Of a DNA stretch of 64,000 nt, positions 33,913 to 43,599 are shown piece after piece. The notes below the pieces were generated by a model. The model worked only from the letters and a program-made list of their open reading frames with translations, had not been told where the DNA came from and did not search any database. Position numbers and translations under genes: made by a program. Position 1 is the first letter of the stretch. Each line of letters begins with the position of its first letter. Location: positions 390,239 through 454,238 of the forward strand of contig NW_020311999.1 in assembly GCF_003144115.1 (NCBI RefSeq), written 5' to 3'. This DNA is from Tilletiopsis washingtonensis. Lineage: Eukaryota > Basidiomycota > Exobasidiomycetes > Entylomatales.

Positions 33913-34970
33913 ATGTCCGCCGCTGCGAACGTGCCGCCGTTCCTGCTCGCCTCGCTCTCCGCGCAGCTTGGCGAGGCCGGCCCGACGTCAGCGGCGGCAC
34001 GCGTGCCCGAGCGGCCCCTCTCCTCGCCCGCCGGCATCACCTCGGCCGTGCCCATCGTCGGCGCAGCAACGCCCCTCATCACGCCGCCACGGGTAGCCTC
34101 GCCCGCAGCACCGGCAGCCAGCGCAGCAAGCGGCTCAAAGCTGCAGGTGCCTCGCTCCGACGCGACTCCGACGCAGACCGGCGCCCTCGCCAAGCCCGTG
34201 CCGACGCAGCCGCTGCCGGCGCCCGCCGGCCTCGACATCCTGGCGGCACAGGCGCTCGTCGTGCCGCCGCTCAACTTCGACATGGTTGCAGCCGGCGTGT
34301 ATCGCTCTGGCCATCCGAACGAGCGCAATTTTGAGTTTATGCGGCGGCTTGGCCTGCGCTCCATCATGTGAGCAGCGTGTGCTCGTCTGACGCTGTGCAG
34401 CACTGACGCCAGCGCGGCAGGTACCTCTCGGCGGAGGACTACCGGCCACATGTGGTCCAGTGGGCCGAGTCGCAAGGCGTGCAGATCCTGCATCACCGCC
34501 TGAACGTGAACAAGGAGCCCTTTGGCGAGAGTGAGTGCCGCGTCGTAGCCACTTCTAGTCCGCGACGACCTGATGCACGACGCAGTGGACGAAGACGTGG
34601 TCGCGGCCGCGCTGGCCGACATCCTGGACCGCCGCAATCTGCCCGTCTTGATACACTGCAACAAGGGTGAGCACCTGCTGTCGCTCATTTCCATTGCGTC
34701 GCGCTGACCCGCAGCCCAGGCAAGTACAGAGTCGGCGTGCTGGCTGCGCTCGTGCGGCGCCTGCAGGGCTGGAGCCTCACGTCCGTCTATTCGGAGTACG
34801 AGCGCTTCGCAGGCAGCAAGATCGCGGACGAAGAGGTACGCCATGTGAAGAGTGCCCGCCTGGCTGCGAGCGTGCTCTGATTCCGTCGCCCGCAGTTCAT
34901 CGAGCTCTTCCCGCTTTCTCGTCTGCGCGCCGACGCCGCGCATCGGCCAGTGTGGCTCACTCGAACATGA
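33913..34970 (+). CDS. Siw14/Oca-type atypical dual-specificity phosphatase
   Basis: Five exons: 33913-34367, 34421-34530, 34586-34666, 34720-34835 and 34896-34970, 278 residues. After about 110 disordered Ala/Pro-rich residues, the catalytic domain runs from PPLNFDMVAAGVYRSGHPNE and FEFMRRLGLRSIMYLSAEDY to the P-loop HCNKGKYRVG (Cys213, Arg219), then WSLTSVYSEYERFAGSKI and FIELF. This is the tyrosine phosphatase family 2 pattern of yeast Siw14 and Oca1-6. Siw14 hydrolyses inositol pyrophosphates. The P-loop is HCNKGKHRTG in most members I recall, so Tyr218 and Val220 are variants, but the nucleophile and arginine are intact. The aspartate general acid position is not obvious. It is divergent from RRP12 and converges with the next gene, the two stops lying 60 nt apart. 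Confidence 0.85.
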
Positions 34971-35029
34971 CCCGTGGTATTGCCTGGAGCGCTACTGTAC
35001 ACTAGAAACACACGTCACCGCATCAACCG

Positions 35030-36177
35030 TCACTCAGCCTTGACGCCCCAGCGCCGGCGCTCGTGCAGCAGCGGCAGCGCGGCCGCCCAGTCTGCGAGCG
35101 TCTCGTCGCCCGGCGGCCGGTTGCGCGCAGCGAGGCCCTCGAGCTCGGCGGCCAGCTTGTCTGCCTGCGTCATGCCGATCTGTCCCAGCAGGCCCTCCTC
35201 GTCGATCTCCTCCTCCTCGCCGTGCTCATTCATCGCCAGCGGCAGCTCCTCGCGCGCCTCGGCGACGCCCATCTTCAGCGGATCCTGCTCGACGCCGAGC
35301 GGCAGGATCTCCGAGAGGCCCAGATCTGCCCAGACGTCTCGTGTCGGACGATGCGGATGCCGCGCAGCGTGGCGTTGCAGAGCAGATGCGCCGCCGGGAC
35401 CGGGGCCGAAGCGGCGGAAGGGCCAGTGCGGCGGGTTCGCCGCCGTGTCGGTCGCTGCTCGCAGCAGCACGTGTGGCGCCAGACCCTTCAGTGGGCGAGC
35501 GAGAGCGGCATCGCTGCCTTCGCCTGACTCCGCCTGGTTCTTGCTCCCCTTCGCCGGGCCGATGGACGGACCGAGCAGCGCCAGGTTGCTGTGCAGCAGC
35601 GACGAAAGCTTCGGCGTGGAGATGTACGGTCGCGGCCGGCGATAGGGGTGTCCGGTCGGGTACGAGGGATGCACTGCTGATGGCAGCATCTCGGCCTCGT
35701 CTGCCGGCTGTGGCAGCAGCGACCAGTCAACGCTGATGTCTGCCGAGTGCGCAGCGTCAGACACGCGTTGCAGTCACTCCACTGTACGTCACCGCTGCGC
35801 TGCCCTTCCATACGACTAGCAGCTGTCTCTCTCACAGCAGACTCACCGACGTCGCGCTCGAGCACCGCGCGGTGCCAGCCTGGGTAGCCGGCGCGCCGAG
35901 CCGCATCTGATGTCAAGTCATCGTCTCGCACGCCCGACGGATGCGGCGGAAAGTGCAGTGCGACGCCTGCGCCGTGGCTGGGCGGCGCAAGCAGGCGGCG
36001 CGATGGACCGCCGTCGGAGAGCAGGTGTGCGCCGGCATCGGCACTGGGCCCTGCGGCCGACTCGGGATGGCCGGGAACGAGCAGCGCGCGGTACGACGAC
36101 GGCAGCACGGCCGGCTGTGCGTGCAGCGACGGCGCGGGCCGCGAGCGCGCCGCGGTGAAGGCGGCGTCGGACGACAT
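35030..36177 (-). CDS. Unknown 346-residue protein
   Basis: Two exons, 36177-35847 and 35739-35030. The ATG at 36177 (MSSDAAFTAARSRPAPS) is the first true ATG of the frame. The donor after GTCG at 35847 and an acceptor CGGCAG at 35740-35745, with a CTGAC branch-like site shortly upstream, join ERDV to DISVDWSLLPQPADEAE. Segments that look conserved rather than random: HPYRRPRPYISTPKLSSLLH, NLALLGPSIGPA, RDVWADLGLSEILPLGVEQ and ADWAAALPLLHERRRWGVK. I cannot place it in a family. The aromatic and charged C-terminal half suggests a folded domain with an acidic insert (NEHGEEEEIDEEG). No signal peptide or membrane segment. Confidence 0.7.
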
Positions 36178-36641
36178 GGCGCTGGGCGCTGCGTGCCGCA
36201 GCAGCAAGCACGAGCTGTAGAGCGTCGAGGGTGGTGGTAGTGGTAAGGGCCGTCATCGGTCGCGCTTGTGTTGCTCTCAAGCCACGCCGCGCGCTCGGCG
36301 CTCTCGCCCGAGATGCACGCGCGCCGTGCCGCGCTCCTTGCCTTGCAACCACCACAGCGCCCACCAGCAGCGCCCTACCTCTTTGCGTCTGCCACGCACA
36401 CAACGACACGTCTGCTTTGCGATCACACGTTCACCCTCTCGCTTAGAAGCATGCCGGACGAGAGTGCCGGAACGAAGCGCGCAGCCGGAGCCGTAGGCGC
36501 TCTGTGTCACATGCCGTGAGAGGCAGGCACATGGACGAGCGCATCTTCTCTGCGCCGCGTGATGAGCTGCCTCCCGTGTCGCGCTCACGCCGCCGGTGCT
36601 CTAGGTATATGATACATTTGCTCTGCCTCGACACATGGACC
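36178..36641. other. Intergenic region between two minus-strand genes
   Basis: Promoter side of the unknown gene and 3' side of the nitrate transporter. No gene or RNA recognised. Confidence 0.55.
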
Positions 36642-38750
36642 TCACGCAGCATCGCCCAGCGGCAAGAAGCCAAACGGAAGGATGGCCACGACGTTGAAGA
36701 TGCCCGCGATCCAGAACTTCTTGCCCAGTCTGCGAGATGCGTGTCAGCAGCACGCCTCCGTGGGGCACGGCGCAGCACTCACGTCCGCGCTGCCTTGGTG
36801 CCCGGCTGGTACTTGAAGATGCCCGTGTAGATCTGAGCGAGAAGAGATCAGCGTTGCGCAGCAGCGGTGATGTATCTCTGCGCACCATGCCACCGAGAGC
36901 GCCAAATGCACCTACGCAGCCTGCCACAGTGCCCACGTTCTGCGGGCGGAAGTGGCCGTAGCATGCGTAGCTGTGCAGGGGCCAGGGGTCAGCCACGACG
37001 ATGCGAGGCAGCACACGCATCACTCACGCAGCCGCATTGGCCGCAAAGCCGGTCATGGCTACGCCCACGAGGAAGCCCAGCACTCCGCCAAGCGTGGGAG
37101 GGGAACCCTTGTCGATGTAGAATCCCAGGCCGATCATGAGCACGCCCTGCGCCGTCGCCGTGGCGATGAGGAACGTGACCTTGGCGCGCACGCCGAGGCC
37201 CTGCGGCCGGTACTTGCGGTACAGAATGTCGCAGATGACGCCGCCGCCGGGGCGCGCGAAGAGGTTGAGCAGGCCATACATCGACGCGGCATACGCTGCG
37301 TCGGCGACGGTGAAGTTCGGCCCGCCGAAGAGGCCATAAAGCAGCTGCGGTAGCGCGGCGTCGAGCGCCGTCTCGAGGCCGAAGCTCGTCATGTAACAGA
37401 GCGCCGTCATCCACACGCGCAGGTCGCTAGCCACCGCCAGCGCCGACTTGGGAGTGAGCGGCTCGCTCTGCGCCGTGTCGACGGCGTCGGCCTTGATGCC
37501 GCTCTCGAAGAAGTCCTGTCCCTTAGCCGAAGCGCGCACCTTCTCGCTGCGTCCGCCCTCGGCGCCGGCGTTCTCGCGCATGCGCTCCTGCTCGCGGATC
37601 TCGCGTGCGTCGAGGTGCACCTCGCGGCCCGCGGCGACGGCCATAGCCGTGCCGGCGAGCTGGTGGCGCTGTGACCACTTGCCCGCCGGGTGGTCCCGTC
37701 CGAGGAGGAGGATGAGGGCTGCCACGACGAAGAGCAGGGGCACTGGCAGGACCAGGAAGGAGATGCGCCAGGCGAGGTGGTGCGTCATGCCTGCGCGCAC
37801 AAGACCCTCGAACCTGCGAGCCAGCGTCAGCGCCAGGCACGCGAAGCATCGACGCTGCACTCACGTATTGATCATCAGCACAGGGCTCAGGCCGCCGCCA
37901 AGGTTGCCCCAGCCGCCTGAGAAGGCATTGGCCGTGCCCACCACTTGTCGGTCGAACCACGTCGTGGTCCATGCCTGCGTGGGAACGAATGTTCCTCCTG
38001 AAATGACATGAGCTTAACTCGAGATAAAGATATGAGATAACGAACCTAAAAGCGAGATGAAGAAGCGGATGGTGTAGAGCCCACCCTTGGTCGTGACGGT
38101 TGGCACGAGGGCTGACGGGATCGCGCCCAGGACGAGCAGGGAGGCGAGCACCTTGCGCGGGCCGTAGCGCTACAAATGCTCTATCAGTCATGCACACGGC
38201 TCATGCACTCCCATGCTACTCACGTCGACGGCCGGGCCAGCGATGAAGCGCACCAGCACCGTGCCAGAGAGACTCGCGAGGTTGCTGTTGGCCACTTGCT
38301 CGGCGGTGAGCTTGAGGTCGCCGCGCACGGCCTCAGTCATGAGCGCGCCGAACGAGAACCAGCAGATGAAGGCGGTGAAGAAGCCGAGCGTCGCGAGCCA
38401 GAAGGACGTGGCGTAGGGGTCCCAGAAGCGCAGCAGGTTGAAGGTGTAGCTCTTGCCGTTGGCTGGGTTCACGACGGCGGGCTCGTAGAGGGATGCTGCG
38501 GCGTGTCAGCACACGGAGCAGGAGACGTGACCTCGCGGCACTCACCCCAGCGGAACGGCAGCTGCCCGGCCTGGGCGGCACGCTGCGCCTCAGAGACGTA
38601 CTCCTCCGTCGTCGCCTGGCCGCCGGTGCTGATGACCTGCGGCGCGGGAGCGGGCGCGGGCGTGATGGCATCCTCGCTGCCCTTCTCGCGCGGGAACGAG
38701 GTGTCGGCGGCGCCTGACGACGACGGCGGCGAGTACTGCGGGGCACTCAT
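36642..38750 (-). CDS. NNP-family nitrate/nitrite transporter (MFS)
   Basis: Eight exons: 38750-38546, 38495-38224, 38169-38046, 37997-37865, 37813-37028, 36970-36886, 36832-36783 and 36729-36642, 580 residues. A disordered N-terminus is followed by NGKSYTFNLLRFWDPYATSF and the first membrane helices. The NNP nitrate signature GGTFVPTQAWTTTWFD is at residues 201-216. NAFSGGWGNLGGG and a large charged cytoplasmic loop (REIREQERMRENAGAEGGR) follow, then DLRVWMTALCYMTSFGLE, YAASMYGLLNLFARPGGG and VGTVAGCVGAFGALGG. It matches CrnA/NrtA-type plasma-membrane proton-coupled nitrate uptake. Neither nitrate nor nitrite reductase lies in this window, unlike the clustered arrangement in many fungi. A TATA box and paired GATA sites upstream suggest nitrogen-regulated expression. 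Confidence 0.92.
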
Positions 38751-38803
38751 GGCGGGCGAGGGGTGGGTGACGGATGTGCGCGAGGGACATGCTCGAGCGA
38801 GGC

Positions 38804-38811
38804 TTTATAAA
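38804..38811 (-). promoter_or_regulatory. TATA box of the nitrate transporter gene
   Basis: Palindromic TTTATAAA about 54 nt upstream of the ATG at 38750. It is a rare A/T island in this GC-rich DNA and implies a short 5' UTR. Confidence 0.6.
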
Positions 38812-39837
38812 GGAGCCGCTGCTGCTGCTGCTGGCCCCTTCTCGCCGCCGGCTCCTCGCAGCGGCTCGCCGTCACTCGCATCCCGCCGTGCGAAGACTGA
38901 GCAAGCGCATCGGCAATCAAGCGTCCGTCACTGGATCGGCGTCCGGGCAGCGCAGCAGCCGCAGCCGCACGCAGATACCATCTCGGTCGACGCCGGCGGC
39001 CGGCGCTGGGCCCGCGGCACGCCTGCAGCGGCGGCGGCAGCAGCGGCTTGCTGCGGCGGCAGGGCGGCGATGCGAGCTGCGTGCATGATGCTCTTCTCGC
39101 CGCTTGAGTGGCCGAGCTGCGGCTCCTCGTCTCGCTGCGCTGCGTTGATGCGGTCGAGAGATAAGGCGATAAAGCGACGCGCCGCGCGCCAGAAGAGGGC
39201 CGGCACACCGCCCGCCTCTCTTCGCCGCCGCCGCGCGCCGCAGCGCGCATCTCGAGTTCGCCGGCGGCGCTGCGCGTGAGAATTTGGCCGTGCCTGCCTG
39301 CCCCTTGGCGATGCTCCTGCGGGTGTGCCTCGCTCTCGCTCTCCCTTCCCGCTGCCGCCGCCCGCCACACTCCGCACTCCGAGCCGCAGGAAGGCGCATG
39401 CACGGCTACGGCAACCGCCGGCACGCGGCGTCTCTCTGCGTCATGCGCGAGCGCTGCTGGTCTCGGCTCGGAAGGCGTTGTCATGCGAGATGCTGGGTGA
39501 GGAGGTGACTCGTGGCTATCATACAGGTGCGAAGGAAGGAAGAGTGATCGTGAGGGGGCTGCCAAGGCGAGGTGACGGATGAGTGTCGCGCGATGCTGCA
39601 TGGAGGAGATGGCGGGTCCAAATGCGGGCGTGGCAGACATAGTGGAGAGGACAGGGGCGATGACGTGGGGGGAATGAGCGTGATTGGGGTATAGTGATGG
39701 AGGAAGCGAGAGCGCGAGGTCGGCGAAGTTGAGGTCGAATCGGCGACGAAGCCAGATCTTGCTCCAGCTGCCTTGCGCTTGCTTGCCGGCGAGACGAGGC
39801 GAGGTGGAGCGAGGCGAGGCAGGCGGACGCCGAAGAT
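38812..39837. other. Intergenic region upstream of the nitrate transporter
   Basis: No gene seen apart from the regulatory sites listed. The minus-strand frame at 39519-40037 lacks third-position bias and is rejected as coding. Confidence 0.5.
39160..39173 (+). promoter_or_regulatory. Paired GATA sites (AreA/Nit2-like)
   Basis: GATAAG (39160-39165) and GATAAA (39168-39173) lie 8 nt apart, about 410 nt upstream of the nitrate transporter start. Fungal AreA/Nit2 activators bind closely spaced GATA cores in nitrogen-catabolic promoters. Occupancy here is inferred. Confidence 0.45.
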
Positions 39838-40044
39838 CTAGGCATCGGCGAAGACGCGACAGGAGATGCAGATGAGGGCGTTGCAGGCCGCCTTGGACTG
39901 GTCGATGCAGCGATGGCGAAGTTGTGCGCCCAATTCTCGTGGACCAGAGGGAAGCTCGGCGCTCCGTCGAGAGGCAAGCGCGAATGGGGCTTGCCCGCGG
40001 GCTCGGCCGCCAAAGACGTTCCCTTCACGCCCGTCATCTACTCC

Positions 40045-40680
40045 TCAATCTTCGGCCTGCTCTTGAGCTCCGCTGCCCGAGGCCGTTGCTGGCGCGAGCG
40101 CGCTGGCTGCGGTGCGGTCGACTGGGGTGCGTGCAACTTGCTGTGGCTCGACGTGGCCGCGGCCTTCAGCAGCTTGCAGCGTAGCGATCGTCTGGCGGAG
40201 CTCGTCGATGGTGCGCTTCTGCTCGTCGATGACGCTTTGCTGCTTTTCGGCTTCGGCCTCGTCCCAAGCGATGATGCGGTTTGCTGTGGCGGTGCTGGCC
40301 TCGTACTGAGCGATGATGCGATCAGTTGTGGCATCGTTGGCCTGGCACTGAGCGAGGAGGCCGTCTGCTTCGTCGGCGTGGGCCATGTACTGAGCGGAGA
40401 GGCCGTCTGCTTTCTCGGCGTGAGCCTTATATTTGGCGATAAGGCGCTCTGCTCTGATTCCGTGGGCCTCTTGCTGAGCAATGAGATCGTCCTGCTTGAC
40501 GGCATCGGCCTTGTGCTGAGCGATGATGGCATCCTGCGCCTCGATGATGCGCTCTTGCTTGTCGATGGTGCTCTGCTGCGACACGACGTGCTCGCGCAGC
40601 GCCGCGCCTATGTCATCCGCCGTGCCGAGCGCCACCTGACGTGTGAAGCGTGCAGACAGCTCGTCGAGTGAGAGCGGCAT
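40045..40680 (-). CDS. Coiled-coil protein built of 14-residue repeats
   Basis: Single-exon frame, 211 residues from the ATG at 40680 (MPLSLDELSARFTRQVALGT). After a short N-terminal helix, residues 52-163 consist of eight consecutive 14-residue units, such as IIAQHKADAVKQDD, LIAQQEAHGIRAER, LIAKYKAHAEKADG, LSAQYMAHADEADG, LLAQCQANDATTDR and IIAQYEASTATANR. Hydrophobic pairs at the start of each unit and Ala/Gln at positions 3-4 give a heptad-compatible pattern, so a long coiled coil is expected. The C-terminus (AEGRGHVEPQQVARTP and beyond) is disordered. I know no homologue. The repeat units have diverged at DNA level, which suggests selection on protein structure. The frame past the TGA stays open to a TAG at 39838. 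Confidence 0.65.
   Translation of the reverse strand: MPLSLDELSARFTRQVALGTADDIGAALREHVVSQQSTIDKQERIIEAQDAIIAQHKADAVKQDDLIAQQEAHGIRAERLIAKYKAHAEKADGLSAQYMAHADEADGLLAQCQANDATTDRIIAQYEASTATANRIIAWDEAEAEKQQSVIDEQKRTIDELRQTIATLQAAEGRGHVEPQQVARTPVDRTAASALAPATASGSGAQEQAED
40192..40527 (-). repeat. Eight diverged 42-nt coding units
   Basis: DNA of the eight 14-residue units of the coiled-coil gene. Units share hydrophobic and Ala/Gln positions but not long identical DNA. Confidence 0.75.
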
Positions 40681-40770
40681 GGCTGCGGTTGTGCGCGAGC
40701 GCGAGGTGCGCTCGAATGTGCGGTCGGCGGGCGCGAGAGAGCTGGGCGGGGCGTGCGGGCGCGCGAGAGC

Positions 40771-40817
<47 letters not shown>
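40771..40817 (+). repeat. (GCA)n microsatellite, about 15 units
   Basis: Pure GCA/CAG array about 90 nt upstream of the coiled-coil start codon, in its leader or promoter (CTG in the transcript sense). Likely length-polymorphic. Confidence 0.95.
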
Positions 40818-40819
<2 letters not shown>

Positions 40820-41179
40820 GAAGTGCGAAGCTGAAGGCGCGAGGGGATGAGAGGCTTGATGAAGAGAATTGTCGATGCGACGAAGCCGATGACGGGCTGA
40901 TGTGGTGGTGAAGCAGAGCTGCCTCGCTGCGGAGCTCGTCAAGAGGGGCTGGCCCGATGTTCCCACGCATGTGGCTGCGTCGCACGTCCTGTCGCCCGAG
41001 AGCCGATGCGCACGCGGTCACGTGCGTCGCGCCCGCCCAAGCCGGCTTGTCCGCTTCTCGGCAGCCGGCGCCTCTCCGTGACTGCCGCCATCACCTCGCC
41101 CCGCACCCCAGCCCAGGCCTGCCCGCCGCACCGCCCCGGTGCTGCCCTCCCGCGAGCCGCCTGCGTGCCGTCCACGACG
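40818..41179. other. Divergent promoter region (coiled-coil / HIBCH)
   Basis: No gene recognised. The region becomes C-rich toward the HIBCH start. Confidence 0.5.
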
Positions 41180-43261
41180 ATGCCCTCGCCGCGCCTTGCC
41201 GCCTCGCTCCTCCGCCGCTCCTCGCCGTCCCGCCGCGCCAGCAGCAGCAGCAGCGCCGCCGCCTCCACGTCTGCCGCTCCTCTCGCCGACGCCCGCCTGC
41301 TCCACGCCCGTGCCGCCTCGCCGCCCATGTCGCGCCGTGTCTCGCTCATCGCCTCGCACCTCGCCTGCCCGCCCGCCGGCCGCGCTCCCGCCGCCATGCA
41401 GGCCTTCGGCCGTCCCGGCGGCCCGCGTCGTGACGCTTCTTCGTCGTCGTCTGCGCCATCGCAGGCCGGCGTCGCCGTCGCACGCGAGGCGGCCACCGCC
41501 AGCACCACCGGCGGCGGCGAGGATGGCAGCGAGCCCAAGGTCAAGCAGCTCGCTGCTGGCCCGGTGCGCACCATCCTGCTCAACCGGCCAAAGGCGCTCA
41601 ATGCTCTCGACATGGACATGATCCTGCTCATCGCCGATGCGCTGCAGGTGTGTGCCGCCGCAGCCTGCCAGTTCTGCGCTGCTCACATTGCATCTGCAGA
41701 CCTTCAGCAAGACGCCTGCGCCGGTCGTGCTGCTGCGCGGCGTCGGGCGTGCGCTCTGCTCCGGTGGCGACGTCATGGCAGTCGTGAAGCAGGCGGCCGA
41801 CGAGGACCCGGCGGTGCGGCAGCAGGCGCTGACCTTCTTCAAGGCCGAGTTTGAGCTCGACTACGCCATCGCCACGCTCTTCCGCCGCACGGGCAAGACG
41901 TTCGTCTCGGTCATGGACGGCATCACCAGTGCGTTGCGCGTGCAGCGTGTCGCCCACAGCTGGCTGACTCTCCTACAGTGGGCGGCGGTGTCGGCCTCTC
42001 GGTGCACGCACCCATCCGCATCGCGACGGAGAAGACGCTCTTCGCCATGCCCGAGACGGGCATCGGCTACTGGCCCGACGTCGGCGTCACGCGCCAGCTC
42101 GCGCGCCTCGACGGCAAGGTCGGCTTTTACCTTGGCATTACTGGCGCGCGCATCAGCGGCGAGGAGGCCTAGTGAGTGCGCTGCAGGTCAAGTAGCTGGT
42201 GCAAGAGGCCTGACGCTCGCCCTCAGCATTGCCGGCCTCGCGACGCACTACATTCCCAGCTCGCTGCTGGCCGAGGCCCTCGAGCGCCTCGGCTCGCTCG
42301 GCCCCGACGCCAAGTCGGACTCCGTGTCCAACGTGCTCGACGAGTTCTCTGCCGACCCCTTCTCCGAGACGGAGGTGGCCAAGGGCCCGCAGATTCTCGC
42401 GCAGTCAGCGCTGCTCGGCTCGCGCCGCGTGGCGCTCGACCACGTCTTCGGCCAGAAGAGCGCCGAGGGCATCTTTGCTGCGCTCGAGCAGCTGGCCGCC
42501 GGTGCTGCCGATTCCGAGGCTGCGGCCGAGCTCCGGACGCGCGGCGCCGAGCTCGACGAAGGCGTCGTGTCGTGGGCGCGCACCACGCTTGACGCGCTGC
42601 TCACCAAGTCGCCGCGCAGCATCAAGGTCTCGCTGCGCGCCATTGCCGCCGCACGGCAGCTCGAGGACGCCGAGGCGTTCCGTCTCGACATGCGTCTCGC
42701 CACGGCCTTCTGCGACCTGGGCGCTGGACGCGACTTCCACACGGGCGTCATGCACACGCTGGCGCGCGACCCGGAGACGGGCAAGCGACGCACGGGCGTG
42801 GCGCCGTGGGACGTGCGCAGCGTCGCCGACGTCAGCGACCAGCACATCTCCGACCTCTTCTTTGGCGACCAGCAGGCGGCGCGCTCGGCCGGCATGACGA
42901 TGGACGTGCCGCGCCTCGCCGGCCTGCCGCCGCCGAACGCGCTCTCGGCCGACGAGCAGCGTGCGCAGCGAAACAAGACCAAGGGGTGAGCGGCCGCGCG
43001 GGCGCGCCACCCTCTCTCCTCGCACTGACGCAGCGTCACAGTCTCCCGCCGCTCGGCTGGCAGGTCGGCCACAACATGTTTGCGCTGCCCGCCGAGGCCG
43101 AGATCGCCGCGCTCGTCAGCGGCTACCACCCGAGCAGCCCGCCGACGCAGCTCGAGCCCGAGGAGGTCGTTGCCGTGCTGCGCTCCGTCAAGGGCGACCG
43201 CCGCGGCCTCGACGGCAAGGTGCGCGAGTTCCTGCAGCGCAGCGGCGCCGCGTTCGCGTAG
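41180..43261 (+). CDS. 3-hydroxyisobutyryl-CoA hydrolase-type enzyme (crotonase superfamily), mitochondrial
   Basis: Exons 41180-41647, 41700-41928, 41979-42171, 42227-42985 and 43042-43261, 622 residues. An Arg/Ser/Ala-rich N-terminus with no acidic residue for about 35 positions fits a mitochondrial targeting sequence. Internal ATGs at 41327 and 41396 are alternative starts. Crotonase core: [32 protein letters not shown] (oxyanion hole), [20 protein letters not shown], and [15 protein letters not shown] with the catalytic Glu and Asp of the HIBCH/EHD3 subgroup, then [20 protein letters not shown] and [15 protein letters not shown] removes CoA from 3-hydroxyisobutyryl-CoA in valine breakdown; in yeast the homologue Ehd3 is also a mitoribosomal protein. 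The length exceeds the usual 380-500 because of the N-terminal extension. Confidence 0.88.
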
Positions 43262-43599
43262 AACAGGAATGAAGACATGCATCATCTGAGGCACACTGCA
43301 CGTCGTAGTCAGAGACCGCACGCCTCTGGAGTGACGAGCGAGAGCGAGGCTCGTGGGAGCAGCAGCGTGGGAGCAGTGGCGCTGTGGCGCTGGCGGAGGA
43401 TTGTTGGGCCGCTGCCTGGCTGGCGGGGCGTGCGGCCGACGTGCGCCGTCCGGCGCATGCGGGTCCGCCGACCGGGGCGCGGGCGGAGCGCGCCTCGCCT
43501 CGCCAGGGCCTCGCCTCCGCCAAAAGGCGCACACCCGCTGCGCTTCTCTCTCTCTGCTCTGCACCACCACCTCAACCACCCTCTCTCTCTGCAGCAACC
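43262..43599. other. Intergenic region between HIBCH and thiolase
   Basis: A 338-nt gap with the thiolase leader (CT-rich just before the ATG). No gene seen. Confidence 0.6.

Noticed and set aside
38751-39837. Possible nitrate assimilation cluster beside the transporter
   Set aside because: No reductase or molybdopterin-binding sequence is present on either strand nearby; the flanking genes are unrelated.
39519-40037. 172-codon minus-strand frame downstream of the coiled-coil gene
   Set aside because: Lacks third-position GC bias; the alternative frame ending at 39838 shows the bias instead.
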